Assembly: GCF_014200455.1 (NCBI RefSeq)
Contig: NZ_JACHBW010000002.1
Span: forward strand, 186,001 to 250,000
Source: Paraburkholderia bannensis
GTDB taxonomy: Bacteria > Pseudomonadota > Gammaproteobacteria > Burkholderiales > Burkholderiaceae
Length of the DNA stretch: 64,000 nt
Direction of reading: 5' to 3'
Every line of letters begins with the position of its first letter. Position 1 is the stretch's first letter. The position numbers were made by a program, and so were the translations under genes. The notes under the pieces are model-generated. The model saw nothing but the letters and a program-made list of their open reading frames with translations. It had not been told where the DNA came from and searched no databases. Of this stretch, positions 40,394 through 49,705 are shown in pieces.

Positions 40394-42166
40394 TCACGAC
40401 AGTTTGGCGAGCCGCTTCATGAAATTACGCTTCGCGCGATACGCGGCCCGAATCTCCTCCAGTTCAGCGGCGAACGTTGAACGTTCATCCTGCCGCGCCC
40501 GCAGCTTGCCGATAGCCTGAACGAATTCGAACGCCTCGTCATATCGGGCGTTGTACGTACCGCGCTCGACAGCAGCTGGCAGCAAGCGGTGATATAGCGC
40601 GATGGCATCGTGCGGATGAGTCTTGCTACGGGCGTACGCCATTTCAGGCCATAGCTGCGTGGCAACCGGGCCGCCGGTAAACGTTTCCCATGCGACGTCG
40701 TTCTCGTTGCTCGCAAGGAAAATCCTGACCAGCTCGGTTCGCGCCCCCCGTTGCCCGACGGGGCGCTTCGATTTAGCCGTCGCTTCCTCTGCACGAACCA
40801 GCGCCCAGAGATGTTTGAGTGCACGCTCCCGGGTTTCTGCACTGCGGTCGGTGACAGTGGCGACCTCCATCAAAGCAGGAAAAGCGTCAGCCGTCGGACG
40901 CATCTCGAAACGTTGCCACGCGTACGAAGCGGCTTTGTCGAATTCGCCGCGCCGCAGATACGCGTCGATGCAGAAATCGAGGAGACGCTGGTCAAGGCTT
41001 TGGCCTGACTCCAAGATGCCGCGTTCGGCCCATGCGAGCCCGTCGTCCGGACGACCGTGCTTCACACAAAGCTCCGCGACCACCAGAAACCGGTACGGGC
41101 TGGACAGGTCCTTCGAGTGGATGCGAATGAGCGCGTCGACATCTCCGTCGAGTTCGGCGAGTGCCGCCATCGCGTGCTCGAGCTGCATCCGCGGCGAGTC
41201 GTATGAGCGTCGGTATTGCTTGCCCGGTGCGAGTATGGGCATCGCTTCCCATGCCTCGTTGACGAGTTCGCGATAACGGCGCAACCCGCTCTTGCCCAGT
41301 GGTTCCGCGTACGCCGGCAGGACGTTGTAGAAGGTGTCCCACCTGCCTTCTGTCTGGAAGCGGAAGAGCCGCTCCGCAAGCTTCACCGGGTCGGGGCCAG
41401 TTATCTTGCAGGCATCGAGATGCACAGAAGCGAGTTCGAGAATCGCCGGCATCACGTCGCCATTGGAGTCGTCAATCTGTTCGAGGCTCTTTTCTGCGCC
41501 GGCAATCGCCAGCTCGCATAGTTCGACCACTTGCGCCGCATGCGGTCCCGAAAGCCTTTGACGCAGCATGTCGGCCAGCGACATGAGCCCGTCGGCGTAT
41601 GCACCAGACTCTTGCCAGTCTAGCGGGCGTGAAATGCCCGTCATCTGACTGACGGCGATCTTCATGGCGGGCAGGTCGGTGGCTCCGGCCGAACGCGCAG
41701 CGAACAGCAGTTTGTCGCGCAGCGCAAGATCCTGTTCGACGGCGTCCATCAACAACTCCTCAAGCGCATCCCTGCCTAAGGTCGCCACATATTCCCGAAT
41801 CACTTCAGCGTAGGTCTTCCGCTTCTTGCATGGCTTCCCTGGTGCCGGCTCGTCGGCGTGAAACACCTCTTCACCGGAATTTTCGAGCCAAGAGAGCGCA
41901 ACGGCCACCGCGTGCTTGCAGAACACGCCATCGTCGCCTACAGGACAGTTGCAGCGGTAAGCGAGTCCGCCATTGTCGACGGCGAGTTCGACGCGGTATC
42001 TGTGCGTGCCGCGCACGGTCGCGCGAACCAGATCATCGCGCACGTCCAGGCGGGAGACGGCGCCATCGTTGAAATAAGCCTTGCCGCGCGCAAACATCTT
42101 CGTGTCGGTCAGCAACTGGACTTCGGCAAGCGTGAGAACCTCGGAGAGCTTTGCAGATCTGGGCAT
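40394..42166 (-). CDS. SWIM zinc-finger domain protein
   Basis: A 590-residue protein with an N-terminal SWIM motif (CNCPVGDDGVFCKHAVAVAL, near residues 68-87), a CxCx(n)CxH zinc site associated with DNA or protein binding. The rest is a long all-helical region with tetratricopeptide-like repeats (aromatic/Ala patterns, for example about 430-590). The start at 42166 gives MPRSAKLSEVLTLAEV. The gene is common in Burkholderia but functionally undefined. It borders the DnaA-box region. Confidence 0.85.
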   Translation of the reverse strand: MPRSAKLSEVLTLAEVQLLTDTKMFARGKAYFNDGAVSRLDVRDDLVRATVRGTHRYRVELAVDNGGLAYRCNCPVGDDGVFCKHAVAVALSWLENSGEEVFHADEPAPGKPCKKRKTYAEVIREYVATLGRDALEELLMDAVEQDLALRDKLLFAARSAGATDLPAMKIAVSQMTGISRPLDWQESGAYADGLMSLADMLRQRLSGPHAAQVVELCELAIAGAEKSLEQIDDSNGDVMPAILELASVHLDACKITGPDPVKLAERLFRFQTEGRWDTFYNVLPAYAEPLGKSGLRRYRELVNEAWEAMPILAPGKQYRRSYDSPRMQLEHAMAALAELDGDVDALIRIHSKDLSSPYRFLVVAELCVKHGRPDDGLAWAERGILESGQSLDQRLLDFCIDAYLRRGEFDKAASYAWQRFEMRPTADAFPALMEVATVTDRSAETRERALKHLWALVRAEEATAKSKRPVGQRGARTELVRIFLASNENDVAWETFTGGPVATQLWPEMAYARSKTHPHDAIALYHRLLPAAVERGTYNARYDEAFEFVQAIGKLRARQDERSTFAAELEEIRAAYRAKRNFMKRLAKLS

Positions 42167-42275
42167 CAAATGACTGGCGAAAAATGGGGAATATCGCGAC
42201 GGCCGGCGTACAGGCACGATGATACGTCGCAGCGCACACGGTCTGGAATGCGTGCGTCATTTCACTTGCCGCGCC

Positions 42276-42535
42276 TTGTCCACACCACCAAGCGGATAAC
42301 TCGCGCATAACCCCAGGAAATCGCTGTGCACGAATCGGGGATAACTTTAACGCTGCCAAAACTGTGGAAAAGTTGTCCCGGGCTGCCGGGGATTTTCCCG
42401 TTTACGCCCGCAGACTTATGAATTTTCCACAGCCTTGTTTACTCAACGGTTTTCCCCGGTTATCCACAGATTACCCAGGGGCTTGTTAACTATTACTACG
42501 TTTACGTATACATAAATATTAAAAACCTAAAGCCG
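42276..42535. other. oriC: Candidate replication origin (DnaA-box cluster and AT-rich stretch)
   Basis: This noncoding region contains a perfect DnaA box TTATCCACA (42460-42468), three one-mismatch boxes (TTGTCCACA 42276-42284; TTTTCCACA on the minus strand at 42363-42371; TTTTCCACA 42423-42431), and weaker TTATCC-type sites near 42291 and 42339. Directly to the right is an AT-rich stretch (42483-42530) that suits DNA unwinding. GTTTAC recurs at about 42400, 42438, 42500 and inverted near 42542. It is about 5.7 kb from the dnaA gene. Calling it oriC is inference. Confidence 0.55.
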
Positions 42536-42547
42536 ATTCCCGTAAAC

Positions 42548-42577
42548 GCAAAAACCGCTGGAAAACTTCTCCAGCGG
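42548..42577 (-). terminator. Rho-independent terminator of the GyrI-like gene
   Basis: On the minus strand CCGCTGGA (42577-42570) pairs with TCCAGCGG (42562-42555), followed by TTTTT. It lies about 30 bases after the stop at 42606 and would insulate the origin-like region from readthrough. Confidence 0.8.
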
Positions 42578-42605
42578 CCTGCCTGGTCAACCCGGATCGC
42601 AGCTC

Positions 42606-43085
42606 TCAAGCCAGCGGAATGTAGAGTTCGGTCTTGAGATCCTCGGGCGCGGCTTCATCCGGCGTATTCAGATACACCTCGAACGAAGGCATCGAAAAAT
42701 CCGGCTTGCGCCCAAGTTTCTGCAAGCCATCGTTGTAGAACCACATCCACGCCTGCTGCAGTCCCTGATACGGCCCGACGTGCAGCACCCTCGCGTGCTC
42801 GCCGCCGCGCAGCTGGAATTTCTCGACGGGCGAGATCACTTCCACATCCGTTTCCTCGCCCAGATGCAGCGCGGCCTTCGAGCGCAGCTTCGACGCTTCC
42901 ACGGTGTTCGGATCGTCGTAATAGATGCCCACCATCTTCGAGCCCGCCGTGCGCACGTTGCGCTCAGCGAGCCACTGAGCGAGCGTATAAAACGCATCCC
43001 CGATCTTCATATATGGGCCGATGTGACTGACGGCGAGCAGGTCCATCGGCTCAAGTTTGACGAGTTCCACTTCGCGGTCTTGCAT
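42606..43085 (-). CDS. GyrI/SbmC-like effector-binding domain protein
   Basis: A 159-residue protein with the GyrI-like small-molecule-binding fold (PFAM-type GyrI-like / AraC_E_bind). Conserved features are AVSHIGPYMKIGDAF, GIYYDDP, HVGPYQGLQQAWMWFYNDG and a C-terminal D-L-x-T-E-L-Y-I-P-L. The length equals E. coli SbmC (157), which inhibits gyrase, but most relatives bind ligands instead. GGAG precedes the ATG. Whether it acts on the nearby gyrB product is unknown. Confidence 0.85.
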   Translation of the reverse strand: MQDREVELVKLEPMDLLAVSHIGPYMKIGDAFYTLAQWLAERNVRTAGSKMVGIYYDDPNTVEASKLRSKAALHLGEETDVEVISPVEKFQLRGGEHARVLHVGPYQGLQQAWMWFYNDGLQKLGRKPDFSMPSFEVYLNTPDEAAPEDLKTELYIPLA

Positions 43086-43188
43086 GATGGCGTCTCCAGA
43101 TTCGGCGGCCGCGATGGACCGCGCAGGGTGAATGCGCCTCAAGATAGCACCGCGCCTTCGCGGACGTTCTCAACCGGGCCGCGTCGTC

Positions 43189-43569
43189 CTACAGCGCCAC
43201 GCGCGTCACCGGATGCGCCTCCAGCCACGCATTTTCCTCGTCGCTATAGAGCCGCGAGCGCGTGAGAAAGCGCAGTCCCGTGGGGCGCTCCAGCGAAAAC
43301 ATGCCGCCGTTGCCGGGCACCGCGTCGATGATGAGCTGCGTGTGCTGCCAGTACTCGAATTGCGCTTCGGTCATATAGAACGGTACGCCGCCGATCTCGC
43401 CGAGCTGCACATCGGCGTTGCCGACCATGAATTCTTCGCGCGCAAAGCACATGGGCGCGCTGCCGTCGCAGCAGCCGCCCGATTGATGAAAGAGCAGGAA
43501 ACCGTGCTCGCGCGCGAGCTGTTCGATCAGCGCGAGCGCGGCGGGTGTGGCGGTGACGCGTTCGACCAT
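43189..43569 (-). CDS. DUF779 protein linked to aldehyde dehydrogenase
   Basis: A 126-residue protein of the DUF779 family. Motifs are LLFHQSGGCCDGSAPMCF (a Cys-rich metal-like site near residues 24-42) and PGNGGMFSLERPTGLRFLTRSR. Members are usually encoded next to acetaldehyde dehydrogenases, as here (76 bases downstream of the dehydrogenase stop), so it probably supports that enzyme; the biochemical role is not established. Confidence 0.9.
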   Translation of the reverse strand: MVERVTATPAALALIEQLAREHGFLLFHQSGGCCDGSAPMCFAREEFMVGNADVQLGEIGGVPFYMTEAQFEYWQHTQLIIDAVPGNGGMFSLERPTGLRFLTRSRLYSDEENAWLEAHPVTRVAL

Positions 43570-43645
43570 GTCGCGATCCTCCTTGTCGATAAAACGAGCC
43601 GGGCGCCGCGCGATGCGGCGCCCGTTCCGATTAAACCGCAGGCGA

Positions 43646-45166
<1,521 letters not shown>

Positions 45167-45239
45167 CGATGTGCTCCTCGTTGTGCTCTCTATGGATAGG
45201 CTGGGCGTGCTGTGCGCGACGCGACCGGTGCACGCTTAC

Positions 45240-45254
45240 GCCAGAACCGTGCCA
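45240..45254 (-). promoter_or_regulatory. Sigma-54 (RpoN) -24/-12 promoter
   Basis: On the minus strand TGGCACG, four bases (GTTC), then TGGC. The consensus is TGGCACG-N4-TTGC; the GG at -24 and GC at -12 and the spacing are exact, with one mismatch. It faces the aldehyde dehydrogenase. Confidence 0.65.
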
Positions 45255-45335
45255 GTGCGCCGCAATGAGGGCGCGAGCGCGACGGGGCGGCCATCCGGGC
45301 AAACAGGCGAGGGCGATGAGGGTAAAACGGTCGAT

Positions 45336-45362
45336 AACGTTGTATCGCCACGGCACAACGTT
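45336..45362. promoter_or_regulatory. Inverted repeat, candidate upstream activator site
   Basis: AACGTTGT (45336-45343) and ACAACGTT (45355-45362) form a perfect 8-bp inverted repeat with an 11-base spacer. It lies 82-108 bases upstream of the sigma-54 promoter, a normal distance for an enhancer bound by an AcoR-like activator. The activator gene is not in the window. Confidence 0.5.
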
Positions 45363-45484
45363 TGATGGACGTGCTCAAAAAGAGAACAACTCGAGGCGAC
45401 GCAACGCGAATGCAGCAGGAAAAAACGCCGCGCGGGGCGCGCATACGGTAGGCTTTGCACCCGTAACTGCAAGGAGAGTCTGCA

Positions 45485-45682
45485 ATGTCCGAAGAAACCT
45501 TCATCTGCCGCAACCAGTCGTGCGGCACCCCGTGGGAACAAAGCGATGTGGTGATCAAGAACGAAGGCCAGGGGCCGTTGTTCCGTTGCCCGATGTGTGG
45601 CGCGCGCAATTACCTCGAAGTCTTCGAGGACGACGACGGCAACAAGGTCTACGAACAGGTCGACGGCAAGCCGTTCCTCTGA
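45485..45682 (+). CDS. Small zinc-ribbon-like protein
   Basis: A 65-residue protein with two Cys pairs arranged as a treble-clef/zinc-ribbon: CRNQSC near residues 8-13 and CPMC near 35-38. The end is acidic (EVFEDDDGNKVYEQVDG). A strong AAGGAGAG site precedes the ATG. Soluble; the function is unknown. Confidence 0.75.
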   Translation: MSEETFICRNQSCGTPWEQSDVVIKNEGQGPLFRCPMCGARNYLEVFEDDDGNKVYEQVDGKPFL

Positions 45683-45706
45683 TCGTCGCGAGCGCCTGCG
45701 TGGTCC

Positions 45707-46024
45707 TTAGAGGATCTCGGAGGCGAGCGAAATGCCAAAAATAATGCCGCCGATCAAGCCGAGCACGCGGCCCAGCAGCAACAGGTTCAGATCTTCGTCG
45801 AGCAGGTTGGGGTCGCGCTTCTCGCGCAGCAAGGTGCGATGCAGGAGCGGGCGCGGAAACAGCAGGCACGCGGAAATGAACGCCGGCACTGCCAGCCGGA
45901 ACGCCGCGCTGTAGTGGCGGTCGGACGGAAAATCGAGCCAGACCATTAGCACGACCAGTAATGCCGTGAGAATGCCGCCAACGATCGAGCCGGCGACGAG
46001 TTTGTCGGTGGGATGCGCGTGCAT
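45707..46024 (-). CDS. Hypothetical membrane protein
   Basis: A 105-residue protein with hydrophobic segments at about residues 10-30, 42-60 and 84-102, and a charged loop LLREKRDPNLLDEDLN. Probably an inner-membrane protein with three helices. No family was recognised. It converges on the zinc-ribbon gene with 24 bases between stops. Confidence 0.7.
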   Translation of the reverse strand: MHAHPTDKLVAGSIVGGILTALLVVLMVWLDFPSDRHYSAAFRLAVPAFISACLLFPRPLLHRTLLREKRDPNLLDEDLNLLLLGRVLGLIGGIIFGISLASEIL

Positions 46025-46287
46025 GATTGCCGCCTTCGGATAGAGAGTGCGATAGACGGTTCATCATCTGATTTCCGTCAGAAAAGACCTATCGGAGCAG
46101 TCCGAAAACGCGCCGCGCCGAGCATTGGGCGTGCCCATGAGGCCTTTCCAGGGCCTTTCTCTCCCTATCTGATCGAGTAGGCTGGCGATACCTCCCCGGC
46201 GTCCTACAGTTACGTCATACGATAAGAAACACGTAGGGTTTATCGGACTCGCAGGACTGTCGAACATTCAGCCGGGGGGCTCTCGTC

Positions 46288-46572
46288 ATGACATTCGTTG
46301 AACAGGAAATCGCACACATCGCGCGTGTGATGCCGCAATCGCTGGTGGGCGACTTCGAGGAGGCGGTGATGGGCCCCGCATACTGGCGTCGGCGGCTTCA
46401 TGCGTTGCTCAAGCAGAATCATCTGACGCATGTGCAACTGGTGACAGTGGACACGCTGCTGCGCCAGCTCGACGGTTTCGAGGCGATCGGGCGCTGGATG
46501 CCTCAATCCAGCAAGGCGGAGCGGATGACGGTGCGCTCGCGCAGGGAGGCTCAGGCTAGCGCGGCGGTGTGA
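46288..46572 (+). CDS. Small conserved protein, paralogue of 28308-28523
   Basis: A 94-residue protein starting MTFVEQEIAHIARVMPQSL. It aligns by eye along its core with the 71-residue protein at 28308-28523 and adds about 20 basic residues at the C-terminus. A GGGGGG run lies about ten bases before the ATG, as in the paralogue. The function is unknown. Confidence 0.75.
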   Translation: MTFVEQEIAHIARVMPQSLVGDFEEAVMGPAYWRRRLHALLKQNHLTHVQLVTVDTLLRQLDGFEAIGRWMPQSSKAERMTVRSRREAQASAAV

Positions 46573-46637
46573 ATCGCGCAGGGTTTGAGCCGCGCGATAC
46601 AAGCAGTAAACCGAACGCGGAAAAGCAAAAAGCCCGG

Positions 46638-46662
46638 AGCCCGGTCAAAGACCGGGCTTTTT
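46638..46662. terminator. Terminator copy at left island boundary
   Basis: AGCCCGGT (46638-46645) pairs with ACCGGGCT (46651-46658) around a five-base loop, followed by T. It is a near copy of the terminator beside the intact tRNA-Lys at 49640-49664. Confidence 0.8.
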
Positions 46663-46703
46663 ACATGAATTAGCTGGTGGGGCGTTAGTGACTCGAACAC
46701 TCG
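46650..46703. repeat. Left attachment-like repeat (partial tRNA-Lys 3' end)
   Basis: 54 bases that match 49652-49705 at 52 positions. The block spans half the terminator and the last 29 bases of tRNA-Lys, including CCA and most of the T arm. Such a 3' tRNA fragment at one end of an island is the usual trace of site-specific integration. No integrase remains between the copies. Confidence 0.75.
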
Positions 46704-47532
46704 CCAGATATAGCCCGGAAGACACCGAACACGCCCTATCGAGGGGCGATTCTTTGTTTACCGGCTGCCGTCAGGTTTCCCGATCAACACGCCCTTTTCG
46801 ACGTGATGCGTGCCTTGTGGAGAACGACCGCCTCGCCGCAGCACGGCAATTATGTGTTTTGGATATTTATGATTGAGATCAGTGTAAACCTTCTGGCCAA
46901 TCCACTTTGAATGAGAGGGGCCTTACCTTTTGACAGGTGAATTCGCCGAAGCCTTGAGATAGCTCGTAGAGCTGAGATTGCCGTCCCTTAAAATGACTTT
47001 TGCGGCGTGCGCGCCTCTTTATTGATTTTTCGGTCTCCACGTCCATTGAACGTGTACTATCTTAGTATCCAATTCCTTTGCAATAGTTTGAATGTGATCC
47101 CATGATAAAAAGCGATTCTGTTATGCAAATAATTCAAATCGCATATTTTTCATCGAGAATACAGCGAAGCCGTGAGCGGCGCTACTAAGCTGTGCTTTCC
47201 GATGCCGTGAAACATATTGCTGACTGCAAGAAACATCTAGTCTAATATGCCACGATTTTTACTGTTTGAGGGAAATCGTTTGTGGGAGATGTGCTGACTT
47301 ATAAATAAGAAAATCCCTAATAAATCGGGCTGTGATTTTTCGACGCCACAATTATGCAATCGAGATCGCAGGGCATTTGCGAATTGCCTATATCTTCGAA
47401 GTAACAGATGTGCATCAAACTTCCAGATAAGTCCGTGCTCCATATAGTGAAGCGATTTTGTCTGTAAAATCTGTTGTGCAGGAACCTTATTGGGTCATCG
47501 AAAAAGCGTGTGGAATGTAAAAAAGGATTGAG

Positions 47533-47798
47533 ATGAGTGCGCAAGACATCGTGAAGGCGATGCAAGGCGGATTCCTCCGTTGCAACTGAGCTTTACTGCG
47601 GTCGACTACGCCAAAGATGGCCAGTATCGATCCGATGCCAAGACTGACGGGCCTCCAGAGATGAAGCTGGAGGACTACGTTCAACGCATGGCGTGGATCA
47701 AGAAGACGGGAAAACTTTTCGACAAGCTGATGAGGGATCAGTTCGAATATATGAATGGTGAACTACATCAGATTGCCGAAATGGGTGGTCTGACTTGA
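47533..47798 (+). pseudogene. Frameshifted gene fragment in the island
   Basis: An ATG at 47533 opens MSAQDIVKAMQGG, but that frame stops after 18 codons. From about 47571 another frame continues with IPPLQLSFTAVDYAKDGQ and runs 75 codons to 47798, ending MNGELHQIAEMGGLT. Restoring one base in the GGCGG stretch at 47566-47570 joins them into an ~88-residue protein. No domain was recognised. It lies just upstream of the anchored protein and PAAR genes. Confidence 0.5.
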
Positions 47799-47815
47799 GC
47801 CAATATGGTTAAGCC

Positions 47816-48736
47816 ATGAATTTTATTAAAAACAAGATTTTTGTAGTCTGTGTCGTTGGTTTTGCGCTGGTTGTATTTTTTACTATCGAAAAGTTTGCGT
47901 CAGGATCTGACGAGCGGGTAATTTCAATGAACCAAAATCTGGTTAAGATTCATCCTGGGGTGGAGGGGATTTACGATGCGAAATCTCAGGGATTTGAAGT
48001 GATGAATCACCCGTCAGGGGTATTCTCATACACAAAGCATTGGGATAATTCCGGGACCGTAAAGGTAGTGCACGGTTCCCGCGGCTTTGAGATCAACAAT
48101 GTCGCCATTCTGACTGCTCTCGGTGACGGAAATTTTCCTGGGAGAGGCGTCGACAACTGGGATGTTTTATTCAGTATTTCATCGAAGAAGGAAATATCTT
48201 TAGAGGAAGCGCGAGATAGAACGATGGAGCTTCTCGAAAAAATTCGGGCTGCTGGTTGGCAGAGATATGTAGAGACATCTGACCCGAGGTTGTTGGGGAG
48301 ACAGGCCATGATATATGCGTTAGCTGAACCAGGGCGCATCTATTCCTTAGACTCTAAATATACTCCGACTCTAGAAGAGTGGGGAAAACTAATTGACATT
48401 GAGCCGCGCTGGAATTTTTATGCGGATGGGGTATTTGTCAGTTTGACGTTTTCTTATCATGCATCGAGTAATCCTGGGATGGGAAGCTATTTAATGGATG
48501 TTGAAATCAGTACGGCTTCCGACGCCTATGCGGCTTACTTCTCGCGGGATAGCGTTGAGAAAAAGAAAAATTGGAAGGAATATTTGTCAGATAAGTTGCT
48601 ATCTGTCAGAGAGGAGCGAGTTAAGGCGGAAGCCAAGCTTGATCCGCATGAGTTCACTATTGATACCTCATATCAGGCTCCGCCATTTGAATCTCCCGAC
48701 TTCTCGGCCAAGGCTAAGGTTGATGCAGCCCATTGA
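47816..48736 (+). CDS. Membrane-anchored protein of unknown function, possible immunity protein
   Basis: A 306-residue, low-GC gene. An N-terminal hydrophobic helix (about residues 8-24, VVCVVGFALVVFFTI) should anchor or export the protein to the periplasm. The rest is a soluble mixed alpha/beta domain rich in aromatic residues (for example KHWDNSG, DNWDVLFSIS, PRWNFYADGVFVSLTF). It ends 17 bases before a PAAR gene. Periplasmic anchored proteins next to PAAR genes are often immunity proteins for type VI effectors; here that is inference, since no intact effector is present. Confidence 0.65.
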   Translation: MNFIKNKIFVVCVVGFALVVFFTIEKFASGSDERVISMNQNLVKIHPGVEGIYDAKSQGFEVMNHPSGVFSYTKHWDNSGTVKVVHGSRGFEINNVAILTALGDGNFPGRGVDNWDVLFSISSKKEISLEEARDRTMELLEKIRAAGWQRYVETSDPRLLGRQAMIYALAEPGRIYSLDSKYTPTLEEWGKLIDIEPRWNFYADGVFVSLTFSYHASSNPGMGSYLMDVEISTASDAYAAYFSRDSVEKKKNWKEYLSDKLLSVREERVKAEAKLDPHEFTIDTSYQAPPFESPDFSAKAKVDAAH

Positions 48737-48753
48737 TTGAGGGAGGGTGGTAA

Positions 48754-49041
48754 ATGCAACGCGCCAAATTGCTGGGAAAGGCACAGATTGTGGTGGGCGA
48801 CACGACCAGCCATGGTGGCAGGGTGATTTCGGGCAGCCCGTCCTCGACCTGGAGTGCAGCTAATATCCCGATTGCCCGCAAGGGAGATCAGGTGACGTGT
48901 CCGCTCTGTGCGCCACATTTATTCGAGATCGCCGAAGGCCTCGAAGGCTGCGAGGATTTCGGGCAACTTATGGCGATAGAGGGCCACAAAACGACCTGTG
49001 GGGCGATTCTGATCGCCCGGCCCGCTCCAGCTGAAGACTGA
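48754..49041 (+). CDS. PAAR-domain protein (type VI secretion spike tip)
   Basis: A 95-residue protein that is entirely one PAAR domain. Its pattern is VVGDTTSHGGRVISGSPSS, then IPIARKGDQVTCPLC, then IEGHKTTCGAILI. PAAR proteins cap the VgrG spike and carry effectors into target cells. GGGAGG precedes the ATG. The window has no other type VI genes, so this is an orphan spike tip. Base composition is nearer to the genome than the gene before it. Confidence 0.88.
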   Translation: MQRAKLLGKAQIVVGDTTSHGGRVISGSPSSTWSAANIPIARKGDQVTCPLCAPHLFEIAEGLEGCEDFGQLMAIEGHKTTCGAILIARPAPAED

Positions 49042-49217
49042 TGTTACAAGTGGTAGCCGGGCGTTGGTGGCCCGACTCGTAATGCACCATCGCCGCCTAC
49101 TCACCGATAGCCAGATGGAAAGTTCGGTCGAGGGGGAAGGATGGCGTCGCTGGTTGGTTTTGGGGGCAGCGGTACGGCGAATGCGTTTTCAAGTGACGGG
49201 GACAGTAATTTCTGTGA

Positions 49218-49598
49218 GCTAAGGCGTCCCGTCTAGTCATTCACAACCAGCCGGATCGCCCCTACGAGTAGCAGCACATCATCCAGCAGAAAAGTGGCGG
49301 GGAAGACGCGGACAACGTCGTCTGGATTAGCGCGACGCTGCACGATTACCTGGATCGATGGAGCGAACGCCCTTGGCAAGGCGGCGCATTTTTTTCTATT
49401 TTTGCCACCCAGCAGCTTCCGGGCGCGTACATGATCGGGACGTGCGCCAACGGCTACCATTGTTCGGTCTACGACTATCACGTCTCGGAGTCGCTGACGC
49501 TTTGGCGGTGGGATGATGTGAGTCATGCCGTCAATCCGATTTCAGCCATTTCCCGGAGAGGGGTGATGTCTCTCCTCGTAGCTCGGTTCGAGCTTTAG
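49218..49598 (+). pseudogene. Decayed gene with in-frame stop in the island
   Basis: A plus-strand frame open from 49218 reads RLVIHNQPDRPYE, then a TAG at 49269-49271. It then continues for 108 codons (VVWISATLHDYLDRW, PWQGGAFFSIFATQQLPG, YMIGTCANGYHC, SESLTLWRWDDVSHAV) to a stop at 49596. The aromatic-rich, non-repetitive translation looks like a real protein, with a Trp codon probably mutated to TAG. No start codon or ribosome-binding site remains. The family is not recognised. Confidence 0.5.
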
Positions 49599-49639
49599 AA
49601 GGCCTGAGTGGAGCGCAAATGGACCGGCCAAAGCAAAAA

Positions 49640-49664
49640 GCCCGGTCAGAAGACCGGGCTTTTC
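49640..49664. terminator. Terminator of tRNA-Lys
   Basis: On the minus strand AAAAGCCCGGTC and GACCGGGCTTTTT form a stem with a short loop and T tract, about 13 bases after the tRNA CCA end. It can act in both directions. Confidence 0.8.
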
Positions 49665-49705
49665 ACATGAATTAGCTGGTGGGGCGTGAGTGACTCGAAC
49701 ACTCG
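49652..49705. repeat. Right attachment-like repeat overlapping tRNA-Lys
   Basis: The intact partner of the repeat at 46650-46703; two mismatches in 54 bases. It covers the tRNA 3' end and half of its terminator. The two copies start 3002 bases apart. Confidence 0.75.

Larger units (their letters stand above)
45167..45484. other. Regulatory region between aldehyde dehydrogenase and zinc-ribbon gene
   Basis: A 318-base divergent region. It holds a sigma-54-type promoter (45240-45254, minus strand) and an 8-bp inverted repeat (45336-45362). No RNA or gene was recognised. Confidence 0.6.
46573..47532. other. Left part of the tRNA-Lys island, no gene recognised
   Basis: Nearly 1 kb with falling GC content. 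It holds a terminator, the partial tRNA-Lys copy, and then AT-rich sequence with only short broken frames on both strands (for example a 62-codon frame from 46688 and frames from 47237-47565 on the minus strand). None has a ribosome-binding site plus recognisable product. It looks like decayed mobile DNA. Confidence 0.5.

Noticed and set aside
46688..46876. Short frame inside the left island boundary
   Set aside because: Begins within the tRNA fragment, has no ribosome-binding site and no similarity I can see.
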